Notes: generated by a model from the letters alone, not told the origin. DNA of 64,000 bases from Staphylococcus gallinarum (GCF_000875895.1 NZ_JXCF01000003.1:124001-188000); one strand, 5' to 3'; numbered from the stretch's first letter, positions 10,028 through 19,190 are shown. Numbers and translations: made by a program.

Positions 10028-11181
10028 GAGAACCAGTTATTGTCGCAGCTAAACGAACAGCATTTGGAAAGTACGGGGGGCAATTACGCCATTTGGAACC
10101 AGAGCAGTTGTTAGCCCCTTTATTCAATTATTTTAAACAAACTTACCCATTTATTATGGGGGAAATAGATGATGTAGTGCTAGGTAATGTTGTTGGAAAT
10201 GGCGGTAATATTGCACGTAAGGCTTTGTTAGAAGCTCATTTAAGTGATGAAATTCCTGGACTTACAATCGATAGACAATGTGGCTCAGGATTAGAGTCTG
10301 TCATTCATGCTTGTCGAATGATTCAAGCGGGTGCAGGTGATATCTATATTGCCGGAGGGGTGGAAAGCGTTAGCCGCTCGCCATGGAAGATTAAACGTCC
10401 TCAGTCAGTCTATGATACACAGCTTCCGGAATTTTTTGAGCGCGCATCATTTGCTCCTGAGCATATCGATCCATCGATGATTGAAGCGGCAGAAAATGTT
10501 GCCAAATTATATGCAGTGTCTCGCGAGCAACAGGATACATTTGCATGGCAAAGTCATCAAAAAGTAATACAAGCTTACACTGATGGCATTATACCAAATG
10601 AAATAATTCCTTTGAAAATTAGAGGTCAACAATTTGATGAGGATGAAAGTATCAAGCCTAACTTAACAGTACATACTTTAAATCGTTTTAAGCCATTATT
10701 AGAACAAGGAACAGTTACAGTTGGAAATAGTTGTATGAAAAATGATGGAGCAGTATTACTTATAGTTATGGAACGTGAATTAGCAAAACATCATGGATTT
10801 GATCAAGGTTTGCTATTTAAACATAGCAAGACTAAGGGTGTTTCACCTGAAGTTTTGGGCATAGGTCCAGTACCGGCTGTTACAAGTTTATTAACTGATG
10901 CAGAATTCACAATGGCTGATATTGATGCTGTAGAGTTAAATGAAGCCTTTGCCTCTCAAGTTATCGCCAGTCAACACGCTCTAAAAATACCAGATGATAA
11001 ATTAAATATATATGGAGGTGCGCTAGCAATGGGGCATCCCTATGGTGCGAGTGGCGCAGCATTAGTTACACGTTTATTTTATATGAATAACAAACAACGA
11101 ACGATTGCGACAATGGGCATTGGAGGTGGAATGGGGAATGCAGTCTTATTTGAACGATGGAGAGGAAACGTTAGAGATTAA
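10024..11181 (+). CDS. vraB: Thiolase-family protein VraB, second catalytic Cys missing
   Basis: A 385-residue thiolase. The acyl-accepting cysteine is C86 in DRQCGSGLES. The NEAF motif and the GHPYGASGA histidine motif are in place. At the C-terminal motif, normally CxGGGMG, the sequence is MGIGGGMG with glycine at residue 365, so the second catalytic cysteine needed for the usual thiolase exchange is absent. It may act only as a degradative or acyl-transfer variant, or be altered. It overlaps vraA by 4 bp (ATGA) and vraC by 44 bp, so the operon is tightly coupled. Confidence 0.85.
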   Translation: MREPVIVAAKRTAFGKYGGQLRHLEPEQLLAPLFNYFKQTYPFIMGEIDDVVLGNVVGNGGNIARKALLEAHLSDEIPGLTIDRQCGSGLESVIHACRMIQAGAGDIYIAGGVESVSRSPWKIKRPQSVYDTQLPEFFERASFAPEHIDPSMIEAAENVAKLYAVSREQQDTFAWQSHQKVIQAYTDGIIPNEIIPLKIRGQQFDEDESIKPNLTVHTLNRFKPLLEQGTVTVGNSCMKNDGAVLLIVMERELAKHHGFDQGLLFKHSKTKGVSPEVLGIGPVPAVTSLLTDAEFTMADIDAVELNEAFASQVIASQHALKIPDDKLNIYGGALAMGHPYGASGAALVTRLFYMNNKQRTIATMGIGGGMGNAVLFERWRGNVRD

Positions 11182-11503
11182 CTTTTCTCAAGAGGAAGTT
11201 GCTCAATATTATAGCTTTTTCAAACAACCCATAAACAATATAGTACCACCTTTGCAATGTGCACGAATTTGGCCAAAGTTTAAAATGTTTCATAAATTTG
11301 AGCAAGAAACTTTGTTATTACAAGAAACAATAATTGAACAATTTGAAGATATCTATGTTGGAAATCAATATACAGCAAAATTAACAATGATAAAGCAAAG
11401 AAAAATCAAACAATTCATCCAATATAGCTACAAGTTAGAAATGAATAAAAATTCTAAAAAGTGTATTAATATCACTCAAGTGTTTTTGAGAAAGGTGACG
11501 TAA
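11138..11503 (+). CDS. vraC: VraC, hot-dog-fold N-terminal-type hydratase domain
   Basis: A 121-residue protein, the same length as S. aureus VraC as I remember it. The start used here is ATG 11138, fifteen bases after GGAGG, because it matches the MQ-Y-L start of that protein; an ATG at 11105 lies deep in vraB. VPPLQCARIWPKF followed by a strand-rich half resembles the N-terminal hot-dog of MaoC-like hydratases (VPPT start). No catalytic Asp/His is seen, as expected for that half. It overlaps vraB, and its stop overlaps the next start (TAATG). Confidence 0.75.
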   Translation: MQSYLNDGEETLEINFSQEEVAQYYSFFKQPINNIVPPLQCARIWPKFKMFHKFEQETLLLQETIIEQFEDIYVGNQYTAKLTMIKQRKIKQFIQYSYKLEMNKNSKKCINITQVFLRKVT

Positions 11504-11766
11504 TGATTCGAATAGCAAAAAATGAAGTGTTAGATTATTTGCAACTTGTTCATGATAAAAATCCAATCCATCAACAACTTGTGCCAGGTCAGTTGGTTGT
11601 AGAAATAGCGAAATTAAGCCTTAATATTTCATGGACAAATTATAAAATTAAATATGTTGAACCTGTTGAAATAAATGAATTCATCCAGTTTGAACTTGCT
11701 GAAGTAGGTCATATCATTGTTTCAAATTCGGATAAAAGGGTAAAAATCCACATCCTTAAAATTTAA
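11503..11766 (+). CDS. Small MaoC-like hot-dog protein downstream of vraC
   Basis: An 87-residue protein whose N-terminal third contains HDKNPIHQQLVPGQ, close to the catalytic D-x-N-P-I-H motif of MaoC/R-specific enoyl-CoA hydratases. The loop after the motif is short compared with usual family members. It starts on the last base of the vraC stop and is therefore coupled to vraC. VraC and this protein together would make the two halves of a split hydratase. The function is inferred from motif and context; no named homologue is recognised. Confidence 0.65.
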   Translation: MIRIAKNEVLDYLQLVHDKNPIHQQLVPGQLVVEIAKLSLNISWTNYKIKYVEPVEINEFIQFELAEVGHIIVSNSDKRVKIHILKI

Positions 11767-11957
11767 AGGTATGTATATAAATTGTATGTAGTTAAAAAAG
11801 TGGTTTTCAAAAATTGTAAAATTCTTCTGTCTTGTTTTTTTGATTTATTGCAAAATGAATAAAAATAAAAAATAGGAAATTAGAGAATTGTATTCAATTT
11901 GACAAAATAGATTAACTACGTATAATAATATAACATGTTAAGGGGAGTGACATGTTC

Positions 11958-13370
11958 ATGGATTATGATAAGGATTTTGATAAAAGTAACATAAATAAGG
12001 TAGATCCTAAAGCAGCTAAAAAAACGGTATTTGCCACTGGTATTGGTAATGCGATGGAGTGGTTTGACTTTGGTTTATATTCTTATTTAGCAGTTATAAT
12101 CGGACAAAACTTTTTCAGTTCGGTAGAAAATGATCAACTCAAAACTATTTTTACCTTTGCAACATTTGCAATTGCATTCTTACTTAGACCTGTTGGTGGT
12201 ATCATCTTTGGTATTATCGGGGATAAGTATGGTAGAAAGGTAGTATTAACAACCACGATTATCATGATGGCATTTTCAACATTGTTAATCGGACTATTAC
12301 CTACATATGATCAAATTGGTGTTTGGGCACCTATACTACTGCTATTTGGTAGGGTGTTACAAGGATTTTCAACTGGTGGAGAATATGCAGGTGCAATGGT
12401 GTACGTAGCGGAATCTTCACCTGATAATAAAAGAAATACACTTGGTTGTGGACTAGAAATTGGTACTTTATCTGGTTACATTGCAGCTTCGGTTTTAAGT
12501 GGTTTATTATTCTTCTTCTTAGATGATCAACAAATGGCATCTTGGGGTTGGAGAATTCCATTTATACTTGGACTATTCTTAGGTATCTTTGGTTTCTATT
12601 TAAGAAGACGTCTAGAAGAGTCGCCGGTATATGAAAATGATGTTGCGACACAACCGAAAAGAGACAATATTCATTTCTTTACAATCTTAAGATATTACTA
12701 TAAAGATATTCTTGTTTGTTTCGTTGCAGTTGCATTCTTCAACTGTACTAACTATATGGTAACTTCATATATGCCTTCATATTTACAAGAAATAATTAAA
12801 CTAGATAGCACAACTGTTTCATTTTTAATTACGATTGTAATGGCGATTATGATCCCATTAGCGTTAATGTTTGGTAGAGTTGCCGATAAGATTGGTGAAA
12901 AGAAAGTATTCTTAATTGGATTAATCGGAACAGCATTGTTTAGTGTTGTATCGTTCTCATTCTTCCAATCTAAATCATTAGTATTGATTATCATCGGTAT
13001 CTTTATTCTAGGTTTCTTCTTATCTACGTATGAAGCGACGATGCCTGGTTCTTTACCGACAATGTTCTATACACATATTAGATATAGAACTTTAGCTGTA
13101 ACGTTTAACGTATCTGTATCATTATTTGGTGGTACAACGCCATTAATCGCTTCTTCATTAGTAGCGAAAACGGGAGACCCATTATCTCCAGCTTATTATT
13201 TAGCAGCAATGAGTGTCGTTGGAATAATTGTAATTTCATTATTACATGTAAGTACGGCAGGTAAATCATTAAAAGGTTCTTATCCAAACGTACAAAATGA
13301 TAAAGAATATGAATATTACGCCAACAACCCAGAAAAAGCATTGTGGTGGGCCAAAGACAAACGTGTTTAA
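11958..13370 (+). CDS. proP: ProP-type proline/betaine MFS symporter
   Basis: A 470-residue major facilitator permease of the metabolite:H+ symporter family with 12 predicted membrane spans. The N-terminal [16 protein letters not shown] and the loop motif [10 protein letters not shown] are typical of ProP, which imports proline or glycine betaine during osmotic stress. The start may be ATG 11952 or 11958; AGGGGAGTGA at 11941-11950 has better spacing to 11958. In S. aureus, as I recall, proP precedes vraA; here it follows the vra genes, which suggests a local rearrangement. Confidence 0.87.
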   Translation: MDYDKDFDKSNINKVDPKAAKKTVFATGIGNAMEWFDFGLYSYLAVIIGQNFFSSVENDQLKTIFTFATFAIAFLLRPVGGIIFGIIGDKYGRKVVLTTTIIMMAFSTLLIGLLPTYDQIGVWAPILLLFGRVLQGFSTGGEYAGAMVYVAESSPDNKRNTLGCGLEIGTLSGYIAASVLSGLLFFFLDDQQMASWGWRIPFILGLFLGIFGFYLRRRLEESPVYENDVATQPKRDNIHFFTILRYYYKDILVCFVAVAFFNCTNYMVTSYMPSYLQEIIKLDSTTVSFLITIVMAIMIPLALMFGRVADKIGEKKVFLIGLIGTALFSVVSFSFFQSKSLVLIIIGIFILGFFLSTYEATMPGSLPTMFYTHIRYRTLAVTFNVSVSLFGGTTPLIASSLVAKTGDPLSPAYYLAAMSVVGIIVISLLHVSTAGKSLKGSYPNVQNDKEYEYYANNPEKALWWAKDKRV

Positions 13371-13518
13371 TTACTAGAAAAAATAGTATTGGAATAATAA
13401 ATACTGTTAATTGTTTCATGTCTAGGACATTGAAATATTTAGAATGAAAAATAAGTGCATGGAATATCGCACTATATTGAATAAAAGAGATTCTGGATTG
13501 TAAATTTCAGAACTATAG

Positions 13519-13556
13519 CACTCAGATGAATTCATCCAATTTATCTGAGTGTTTTT
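13519..13556 (+). terminator. Terminator after proP
   Basis: CACTCAGAT pairs with ATCTGAGTG across a 15-base loop, then TTTTTC. It lies about 150 bp after proP. Confidence 0.82.
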
Positions 13557-13778
13557 CTATGCTGTACTATGTTTTATGAGCTTGGTTTCTTAGAAACGGT
13601 TTTCTAATTTAAGTAGATATGTGTGGTATAGATGTCAGACCGAAAGGAATAGAATGACCGATTCTCTTTCGATTGTAAGCGGAAATGTGTATGATAGATA
13701 CTTTGGTAAATCGAGTTATTTGAAGTATAAGGTGTCGAACGTAACGAATATTTATTTAAATTAACTAAAGAGCAAAAA

Positions 13779-13810
13779 ACAAGGAGGCTGTCATATGACA
13801 ACCTCCTTGT
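13779..13810 (-). terminator. Strong terminator, leftward, at the end of the vraX transcript
   Basis: A 32-bp palindrome: ACAAGGAGG and CCTCCTTGT flank an inner perfect TGTCATATGACA, with one A-C mismatch between them. Read leftward it is followed by TTTTTGC; on the other strand the T-run is poor, so the leftward direction is favoured. Confidence 0.8.
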
Positions 13811-14073
13811 TCTATTGGCATAACACGTGTTAACGACAATACTTCGAGTTGCTCTCCAAGTGACAAAGGGGACAATCTTTGGTCGAATGGGCGTTATGCC
13901 AATTAGGGTGAGTGTTTTTAGGAATGTTTTATGCAAAGTAGACTAAAGGGGACAACTTTAATCATACTTTTGAGTTTTAACTTCATATTTTTTTGGGGTA
14001 GTTATTTATGTTCTTCTGAATTTGTTCATCGAGTTTTATCTGTTTAGTCTTTGATGTTCGTTCAATCATGTGA
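13779..14073 (-). ncRNA. Structured 3' untranslated region of vraX
   Basis: Leftward transcription from vraX meets its first strong terminator at 13810-13779, so its message would carry about 290 untranslated bases. Within them, read leftward, two small hairpins (13956-13960/13944-13948 and 13877-13881/13864-13868) each display TTGTCCCC in the loop, and an 11-bp perfect pairing GTTATGCCAAT (13893-13903) matches ATTGGCATAAC (13814-13824). UCCC-bearing loops are typical of staphylococcal Rsa small RNAs. A regulatory 3' UTR or processed small RNA is inferred, not shown. No believable ORF lies inside. Confidence 0.5.
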
Positions 14074-14244
14074 TTAATAGCTTAATTTCATACTATCAAC
14101 ATCACCTTCAAGTAGAGAGAGTAACTTATATAATTCGTTTTTACTAAAGTTCTCATCAAATTTAACAGTTATCGATTTAAAGGTCTTGGTGATAATTTCA
14201 TAAATTGGGTTTCCATTTTCGATTGTCTGTTTGTAGATAATCAT
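14074..14244 (-). CDS. vraX: VraX, cell-wall-stress small protein
   Basis: A 56-residue acidic protein found by reading the reverse strand. It begins MIIYKQTIENGNPIYEIITK and ends SMKLSY, closely matching S. aureus VraX (55 residues; MIIYRQ start, YEIITKTF and LLSLL stretches). AAAGGAGGG sits eight bases before the ATG. In S. aureus vraX is among the most strongly induced genes on cell-wall damage, and the protein is reported to bind complement C1q. It lies between proP and pdxK, pointing left, downstream of its own promoter near 14300. Confidence 0.88.
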   Translation of the reverse strand: MIIYKQTIENGNPIYEIITKTFKSITVKFDENFSKNELYKLLSLLEGDVDSMKLSY

Positions 14245-14294
14245 GTTGTAATTCCCTCCTTTGTCTCTCTACACTTAATATAGTAATATAATAC

Positions 14295-14338
14295 GTTATA
14301 TTTATCATGAGTCTGTAGTATCAACTTTAATTCAGACT
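14295..14338 (-). promoter_or_regulatory. Candidate vraX promoter with AGTCTG dyad
   Basis: Read leftward, TTGATA (14324-14319) and TATAAC (14300-14295) are 18 bases apart. AGTCTG (14338-14333) and CAGACT (14315-14310) form a dyad around the -35 box. A cell-wall-stress regulator such as VraR could bind here; that is inference. The surrounding 14245-14516 holds no gene. Confidence 0.4.
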
Positions 14339-14516
14339 ATTGTCGTACTAGAATGTTAAGCTCATGTTAACTATATTTAAGGTATGTCAGACACTAACAT
14401 TGATCGCATTTAAGCAAGAATTTAAAACAACAAATTTAGTATCTATGAGAAATAATTAGCATGAATTCCTTCTATATAATAATGCAGCCATGAGTTGAAG
14501 GAATATGGACACAAAC

Positions 14517-14556
14517 AAAAAAGGTAGTTGCATAGCGAGTATGCGACTACCTTTGA
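14517..14556 (-). terminator. Terminator after pdxK
   Basis: Read leftward, AAAGGTAGT-GCAT pairs with ATGC-ACTACCTTT (one mismatch), then TTTTTTGTTTG. It is 28 bp after the pdxK stop. Confidence 0.87.
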
Positions 14557-14583
14557 GAGATTGTATATCGTTCTAAAGCGACT

Positions 14584-15414
14584 TTAAACTTCAGTTACAT
14601 CGATATCAATATGTTCGATACGGTTATAAGCACCATGATCTACAGGTCCGACGAATTCATTCATCTTCCAACCATGTTTAATTGCAGATGCTACAAATGC
14701 TTTAGCAGCGATAACTGCTTCACGAGGTGATTTGCCATTTGCTAAATAAGCAGTTGTTGCTGCAGCAAAAGTACAACCAGCCCCATGATTGTAACTTTGT
14801 TGGAACATATCTGTAGATAATTGATAGAATTTATCGCCATCAAAGTATAAATCATAAGATTTATCTTGATCTAAAGCCTTACCACCTTTGATGATAACGT
14901 GTTGTGCTCCGTGGTCATGAATAATTTTAGCTGCTTCTTTCATGTCCTCGATCGAAGTCAATGTACCTAAGTTGGCTAATTGACCCGCTTCAAATAAGTT
15001 TGGTGTCACTACAGTTGCCTTTGGTAACAAGTACTTAATCATTGCATCTGTATTCCCAGGATTTAGTACTTCATTTTCCCCTTTACAAACCATAACTGGA
15101 TCTACGACAAAATAGTCAGCACCTGATTCAACAAATGCTTCACCGGCACGTTTGATAATTTCTTCAGTTCCTAACATCCCTGTTTTGACTGCATCAGGTC
15201 CAATAGAGATAGCAGTTGCAAGTTGCTTTTCAAATACATCAAATGGCAATGGTGTAACATCATGAGACCATGTTTTTGTATCCATAGTCACGATAGAAGT
15301 CAACGCCACCATGCCATAAGTATCTAACTCTTGAAATGTTTTCAAGTCTGCTTGCATACCTGCACCAGCGCTTGTATCAGAACCAGCAATTGTTAGTGTT
15401 TTCTTTAAAGCCAT
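14584..15414 (-). CDS. pdxK: Pyridoxine / hydroxymethylpyrimidine kinase (ThiD family)
   Basis: A 276-residue ribokinase-fold kinase. AGSDTSAGAGMQADLKTF at residues 10-27 is the substrate-binding start typical of ThiD, and NHGAGCTFAAATTAYLANG is the anion-hole and catalytic region. In staphylococci this ThiD-like protein outside the thi operon is called PdxK and phosphorylates pyridoxine, pyridoxal or HMP; which one it prefers cannot be told from sequence. Monocistronic, with a terminator immediately downstream and divergent from ung. Confidence 0.85.
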   Translation of the reverse strand: MALKKTLTIAGSDTSAGAGMQADLKTFQELDTYGMVALTSIVTMDTKTWSHDVTPLPFDVFEKQLATAISIGPDAVKTGMLGTEEIIKRAGEAFVESGADYFVVDPVMVCKGENEVLNPGNTDAMIKYLLPKATVVTPNLFEAGQLANLGTLTSIEDMKEAAKIIHDHGAQHVIIKGGKALDQDKSYDLYFDGDKFYQLSTDMFQQSYNHGAGCTFAAATTAYLANGKSPREAVIAAKAFVASAIKHGWKMNEFVGPVDHGAYNRIEHIDIDVTEV

Positions 15415-15583
15415 TGAAGTTCACTCCCTATATTTTTATATGATAATATCATACCACGATTGTCGACTATTCTAAATAATGAGAATTTATATAATCTTTG
15501 GATTGTTTAAATGAGTTTAATAGATGTAGTAGTAACGTAGAAGTTTGCTATATGTTAATATATACAATGAGGTGATTCACTAT

Positions 15584-16240
15584 ATGGAATGGTCCGATAT
15601 ATTTCATGAAATTACGACAAAACACGACTTTCAAGCGATGCATGATTTTTTGGAAAATGAATATACGACACAAATCGTTTATCCAGATAGAAAAGACATA
15701 TACCAAGCCTTTGATTTAACACCTTTTGAGCGAGTAAAGGTAGTTATTTTAGGTCAAGATCCTTATCATGGACCAAATCAAGCACACGGGTTAGCTTTTT
15801 CAGTGCAACCCAATGCTAAATTTCCACCATCGTTGAGAAATATGTATAAAGAATTAGAAGATGATATTGGCTGTCACAGAAACTCTCCGCACTTACAAGA
15901 TTGGGCGAGAGAGGGTGTATTATTATTAAATACGGTATTAACAGTTCGCCAAGGCGAAGCGCATTCACATAAAGATATTGGTTGGGAAATATTTACGGAT
16001 GAAGTAATAGCGGCAGTATCTCACTATTTATCGAACGTAGTATTCGTATTGTGGGGGAAACCTGCACAACAAAAGATCAAACTAATTGATACAGAGAAAC
16101 ATCATGTAATCACAGCGCCCCATCCGAGCCCATTATCAGCATATAGAGGATTCTTTGGCTCGAAACCATATTCACAAGTGAACGCATACCTTGAGTCACA
16201 TGGAATTAGTCCAGTTAACTGGTGTGAAGGTGAGGAATAA
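15584..16240 (+). CDS. ung: Uracil-DNA glycosylase
   Basis: A 218-residue family 1 uracil-DNA glycosylase that removes uracil from DNA. The water-activating motif GQDPYHGP (D59, Y61, H62) and the C-terminal HPSPLSA (H180) are complete. The start is ATG 15584, preceded by GAGGTGA; an upstream in-frame ATG at 15545 lacks a binding site. It is followed 3 bp later by a DUF5327 gene and then a DUF423 gene, the same order as ywdG-ywdI-ywdK in Bacillus. Confidence 0.96.
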   Translation: MEWSDIFHEITTKHDFQAMHDFLENEYTTQIVYPDRKDIYQAFDLTPFERVKVVILGQDPYHGPNQAHGLAFSVQPNAKFPPSLRNMYKELEDDIGCHRNSPHLQDWAREGVLLLNTVLTVRQGEAHSHKDIGWEIFTDEVIAAVSHYLSNVVFVLWGKPAQQKIKLIDTEKHHVITAPHPSPLSAYRGFFGSKPYSQVNAYLESHGISPVNWCEGEE

Positions 16241-16243
16241 TAT

Positions 16244-16627
16244 ATGGAAAAGGAAAAAGTAATTCAACTTATTGAACAAGAGCTTGTGCAAGCTGATGAA
16301 GCGAGTAGTAAAGTTGAATTTGAAAAACATATCTATGCAATACGTACATTGACAGAACTTGTAACAAGTGATTCGAACAATGTATCATTCTATGAGCAAC
16401 GACAGGTATTATCTAAATCTGCACATTCACAAGGATTATCACAATCAAATACATCGGTAACAACGAATCAACCGAAGAGCGATGAAATATCAATGGCTGA
16501 GTTGAAGGCGATGGGTGGTCATGTACCATTAAAGCAACAAACGACGACAAGTGATAACGCTGTGTCAGGAAATCGAATGGTTACTGATGATGAATTAGGT
16601 AATGGCGAATCTATTTTTGACTTTTAA
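16244..16627 (+). CDS. DUF5327 (YwdI-like) protein
   Basis: A 127-residue soluble, glutamine- and serine-rich protein matching the DUF5327/YwdI family by size, charge and its place right after ung. The N-terminal 45 residues look helical (MEKEKVIQLIEQEL); the middle is low-complexity and the C-terminus ends NGESIFDF. No enzymatic motif is seen. Its ribosome binding site GAAGGTGAGG is inside the end of ung, so it is translated with ung. Function unknown. Confidence 0.75.
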   Translation: MEKEKVIQLIEQELVQADEASSKVEFEKHIYAIRTLTELVTSDSNNVSFYEQRQVLSKSAHSQGLSQSNTSVTTNQPKSDEISMAELKAMGGHVPLKQQTTTSDNAVSGNRMVTDDELGNGESIFDF

Positions 16628-16648
16628 TATAGAAGGGATATAGCAAAC

Positions 16649-17014
16649 ATGATGAAATTATTTATTATATTAGGTGCTTTAAATGCGATGATGGCAGTTG
16701 GTACGGGGGCATTTGGAGCCCATGGATTGGAAAACAAATTGTCAGCTAAATATATGTCAGTTTGGGAGAAGGCTACAACGTATCAAATGTATCACGGTTT
16801 AGGATTATTAGCGATTGGTATTATAAGTGGTACGACTTCAATTAACGTTAATTGGGCTGGTTGGTTGATGTTCTTCGGTATTGTATTTTTCAGTGGCTCA
16901 TTATATATATTAGCATTGACGCAAACACGTATATTAGGTGCAATTACTCCAATTGGTGGCGTATTGTTTATAGTAGGTTGGTTAATGTTAATTATTGCAA
17001 CAGTTAAATTATAA
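16649..17014 (+). CDS. DUF423 (YwdK-like) membrane protein
   Basis: A 121-residue integral membrane protein of the DUF423 family with four predicted helices and the conserved [12 protein letters not shown] near residue 16 and GSLYILAL near residue 87. It is the third gene of the ung cluster, 22 bp after the DUF5327 gene, preceded by GAAGGGATA. The family is widespread and of unknown function. Confidence 0.88.
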   Translation: MMKLFIILGALNAMMAVGTGAFGAHGLENKLSAKYMSVWEKATTYQMYHGLGLLAIGIISGTTSINVNWAGWLMFFGIVFFSGSLYILALTQTRILGAITPIGGVLFIVGWLMLIIATVKL

Positions 17015-17016
17015 TT

Positions 17017-17041
17017 GTTTAAGAATTCATCTTGTGGTTAA
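17017..17041 (+). promoter_or_regulatory. Possible SigB-type promoter of the permease gene
   Basis: GTTTAA and GGTTAA are 13 bases apart, close to the staphylococcal SigB pattern GTTTAA-N12-15-GGGTAT. It lies 28 bp before the permease ATG, so the leader would be very short. Confidence 0.25.
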
Positions 17042-17068
17042 ATACATTCCATGAGGTGAATTTTATTT

Positions 17069-18556
17069 ATGGATAAAAAAGATGTGCAAGTAGATAGAGG
17101 GGACTTAAAGCAGAACTTGTCTGAAAAATTTGTTTGGGCAATTGCTTACGGTTCTTGTATAGGTTGGGGTGCATTTATCCTACCAGGAGATTGGATTGCT
17201 AAATCTGGTCCTATGTCTAGTGCGATTGGTTTAATCATTGGTGCATTACTGATGATACTTATTGCAGTTAGTTATGGTGCTTTAGTAGAACGATTTCCTG
17301 TTTCTGGGGGTGCATTTGCCTTTAGTTTTTTAGGATTTGGTAGATATGTTAGTTTCTTCTCATCATGGTTCTTAACCTTTGGTTATATCTGTGTTGTTGC
17401 CTTAAATGCGACAGCCTTTAGCTTATTAATTAAGTTCCTATTGCCTGATGTATTGAAAACGGGCAAGCTTTATACGGTAGCTGGATGGGATGTTTACATA
17501 ACTGAAATTATTATCGCATCACTATTATTAATTGTGTTTATGTTTATAGCTATTGTAGGTGCTAGCGTATCAGGATCGCTACAATATTATTTCTGTGTTG
17601 CAATGGTTATCACAATTTTATTATTATTCTTCGGCTCTTTCTTTGGCAGTAACTTTTCATTAGAGAATTTACAGCCACTTACTAACGAGCATTCAGGGTG
17701 GTTAACATCGATTGTTGCAATCGTAGCAGTTGCGCCATGGGCATATGTAGGATTTGACAACATACCACAGACGGCTGAAGAATTTAATTTCTCTCCAAAC
17801 AAGACATTTAAATTAATTGTCTACAGCTTGTTAGCTGCTGCAATCACTTATGTTGTAATGATTTTCTTTACTGGATGGTTAAGTACATCAAGTAAAAGTT
17901 TAAACGGTAATTTATGGTTAACAGGCGCAGTAACACAAGAGGCCTTTGGTTATATTGGCTTAGCAGTACTTGCAATCGCCATTATAATGGGGATCTTTAC
18001 AGGACTTAATGGATTCTTAATGAGTTCAAGTCGATTGCTCTTCTCAATGGGACGTGCAGGTATCATGCCAACTGTGTTTAGTAAACTGCATCCACGTTTT
18101 AAAACACCATATGTAGCAATTATCTTTTTAGTAACAATTACTTTAATTGCACCATGGTTGGGTAGAACAGCTTTAACATGGATTGTAGATATGTCTTCAA
18201 CAGGTGTTTCTATAGCATATTTTATAACTTGTTTATCAGCTGCTAAGTTATTTAGCTATAACAAGGCGAGCAACACTTATGGGCCGGTTTACAAGACCTT
18301 TGCTATTTTAGGAACGATTGTTTCATTTATATTCTTATGTTTATTATTGATTCCAGGCTCACCGGCATCATTATCGATACCTTCATATATTGCTTTAGCC
18401 GGTTGGTTGGTCATTGGTTTGATTTTCTTCTTTGTTCGTTATCCTAAATTGAAACAGATGGATAATGACAAATTGAGTCAACTTATTTTGAATCGAACTG
18501 AAGACGAGTTGGTAGATTTAATTAATGAAAATAAGTCAACTAAAGCAAATCAATAA
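17069..18556 (+). CDS. APC-family amino acid permease
   Basis: A 495-residue amino acid-polyamine-organocation transporter with about 12 membrane spans. The first helix holds GSCIGWGAFILPGDWI, a substrate-site loop typical of APC proteins, and the helix 6 region has APWAYVGFDNIPQTAEEF, as in the ethanolamine/glutamate-type branch. The substrate cannot be named. Start ATG 17069 with GAGGTGA upstream. It stands alone between the ung cluster and a MarR gene and is followed by a terminator. Confidence 0.85.
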   Translation: MDKKDVQVDRGDLKQNLSEKFVWAIAYGSCIGWGAFILPGDWIAKSGPMSSAIGLIIGALLMILIAVSYGALVERFPVSGGAFAFSFLGFGRYVSFFSSWFLTFGYICVVALNATAFSLLIKFLLPDVLKTGKLYTVAGWDVYITEIIIASLLLIVFMFIAIVGASVSGSLQYYFCVAMVITILLLFFGSFFGSNFSLENLQPLTNEHSGWLTSIVAIVAVAPWAYVGFDNIPQTAEEFNFSPNKTFKLIVYSLLAAAITYVVMIFFTGWLSTSSKSLNGNLWLTGAVTQEAFGYIGLAVLAIAIIMGIFTGLNGFLMSSSRLLFSMGRAGIMPTVFSKLHPRFKTPYVAIIFLVTITLIAPWLGRTALTWIVDMSSTGVSIAYFITCLSAAKLFSYNKASNTYGPVYKTFAILGTIVSFIFLCLLLIPGSPASLSIPSYIALAGWLVIGLIFFFVRYPKLKQMDNDKLSQLILNRTEDELVDLINENKSTKANQ

Positions 18557-18616
18557 TATTTTTTAGTTATAATAAATGCAAATTACATTATTTTATTTGT
18601 CTATTTGGCGAATCAT

Positions 18617-18655
18617 AAAAATCCTTACATCAATCAAAGTGATGTGAGGATTTTT
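18617..18655 (+). terminator. Terminator after the amino acid permease
   Basis: AAAAATCCTTACATCA pairs with TGATGTGAGGATTTTT, giving a long, almost perfect stem with a T-run included. It could serve both directions, but only the rightward permease needs it. Confidence 0.88.
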
Positions 18656-18734
18656 ATGTTTGAGGTATATGATATGATATATTGTGAGTAAGCTAGTGGT
18701 CAGCGTTTATGTAGAGTAGAAAAGGAGTGATATC

Positions 18735-19190
18735 ATGGATAAGTCAGAACAGTTATTAAATGATATCAAGGAAGTATATGATAAGATTGTGTGGCTTAAT
18801 AAACCTGTTATGGAAGAACATTTAAAGGGTTATACACCAACTGAAGTGCATTGTATTGATGCGATTGATAAGTTGAATAAGCCTAATGTAAGTAAATTAT
18901 CGAAAAAGCTTTTTATGACACGTGGAGCGATTAGTAAATTGACTAAAAAATTAATCGACAAAGGTGCTATAGAAAGTTTTAGAGAAACACAGAATAAAAA
19001 AGAAATTTATTTTCAATTAACTGATAAAGGACAAGAAGTGGCTGTGCTTCATGCATCATTACATAATAAATTTAGAGAACGTGATAAACCAGTATTTGAT
19101 ACCGTAACTGATGAAGCGTATGATGTAATGTTAGATTTTTTAAGTAAATATAATGCGCATTTAACGAAAGAAATAAACAACAGAAATTAA
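18735..19190 (+). CDS. MarR-family transcriptional regulator
   Basis: A 151-residue winged-helix repressor. The DNA-binding part includes NKPNVSKLSKKLFMTRGAIS and TKKLIDKGAI, followed by the wing NKKEIYFQLTDKGQEVA typical of MarR proteins. It is placed 120 bp before an efflux-type transporter whose promoter carries two copies of one palindrome, so it is the likely local regulator. ATG 18735 follows AAAAGGAGTGA. The ligand is unknown. Confidence 0.88.
   Translation: MDKSEQLLNDIKEVYDKIVWLNKPVMEEHLKGYTPTEVHCIDAIDKLNKPNVSKLSKKLFMTRGAISKLTKKLIDKGAIESFRETQNKKEIYFQLTDKGQEVAVLHASLHNKFRERDKPVFDTVTDEAYDVMLDFLSKYNAHLTKEINNRN

Noticed and set aside
13604-13936. Leftward 110-codon open frame between proP and vraX
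   Set aside because: It runs through the vraX terminator and the paired elements, has no ribosome binding site and a composition unlike neighbouring proteins.
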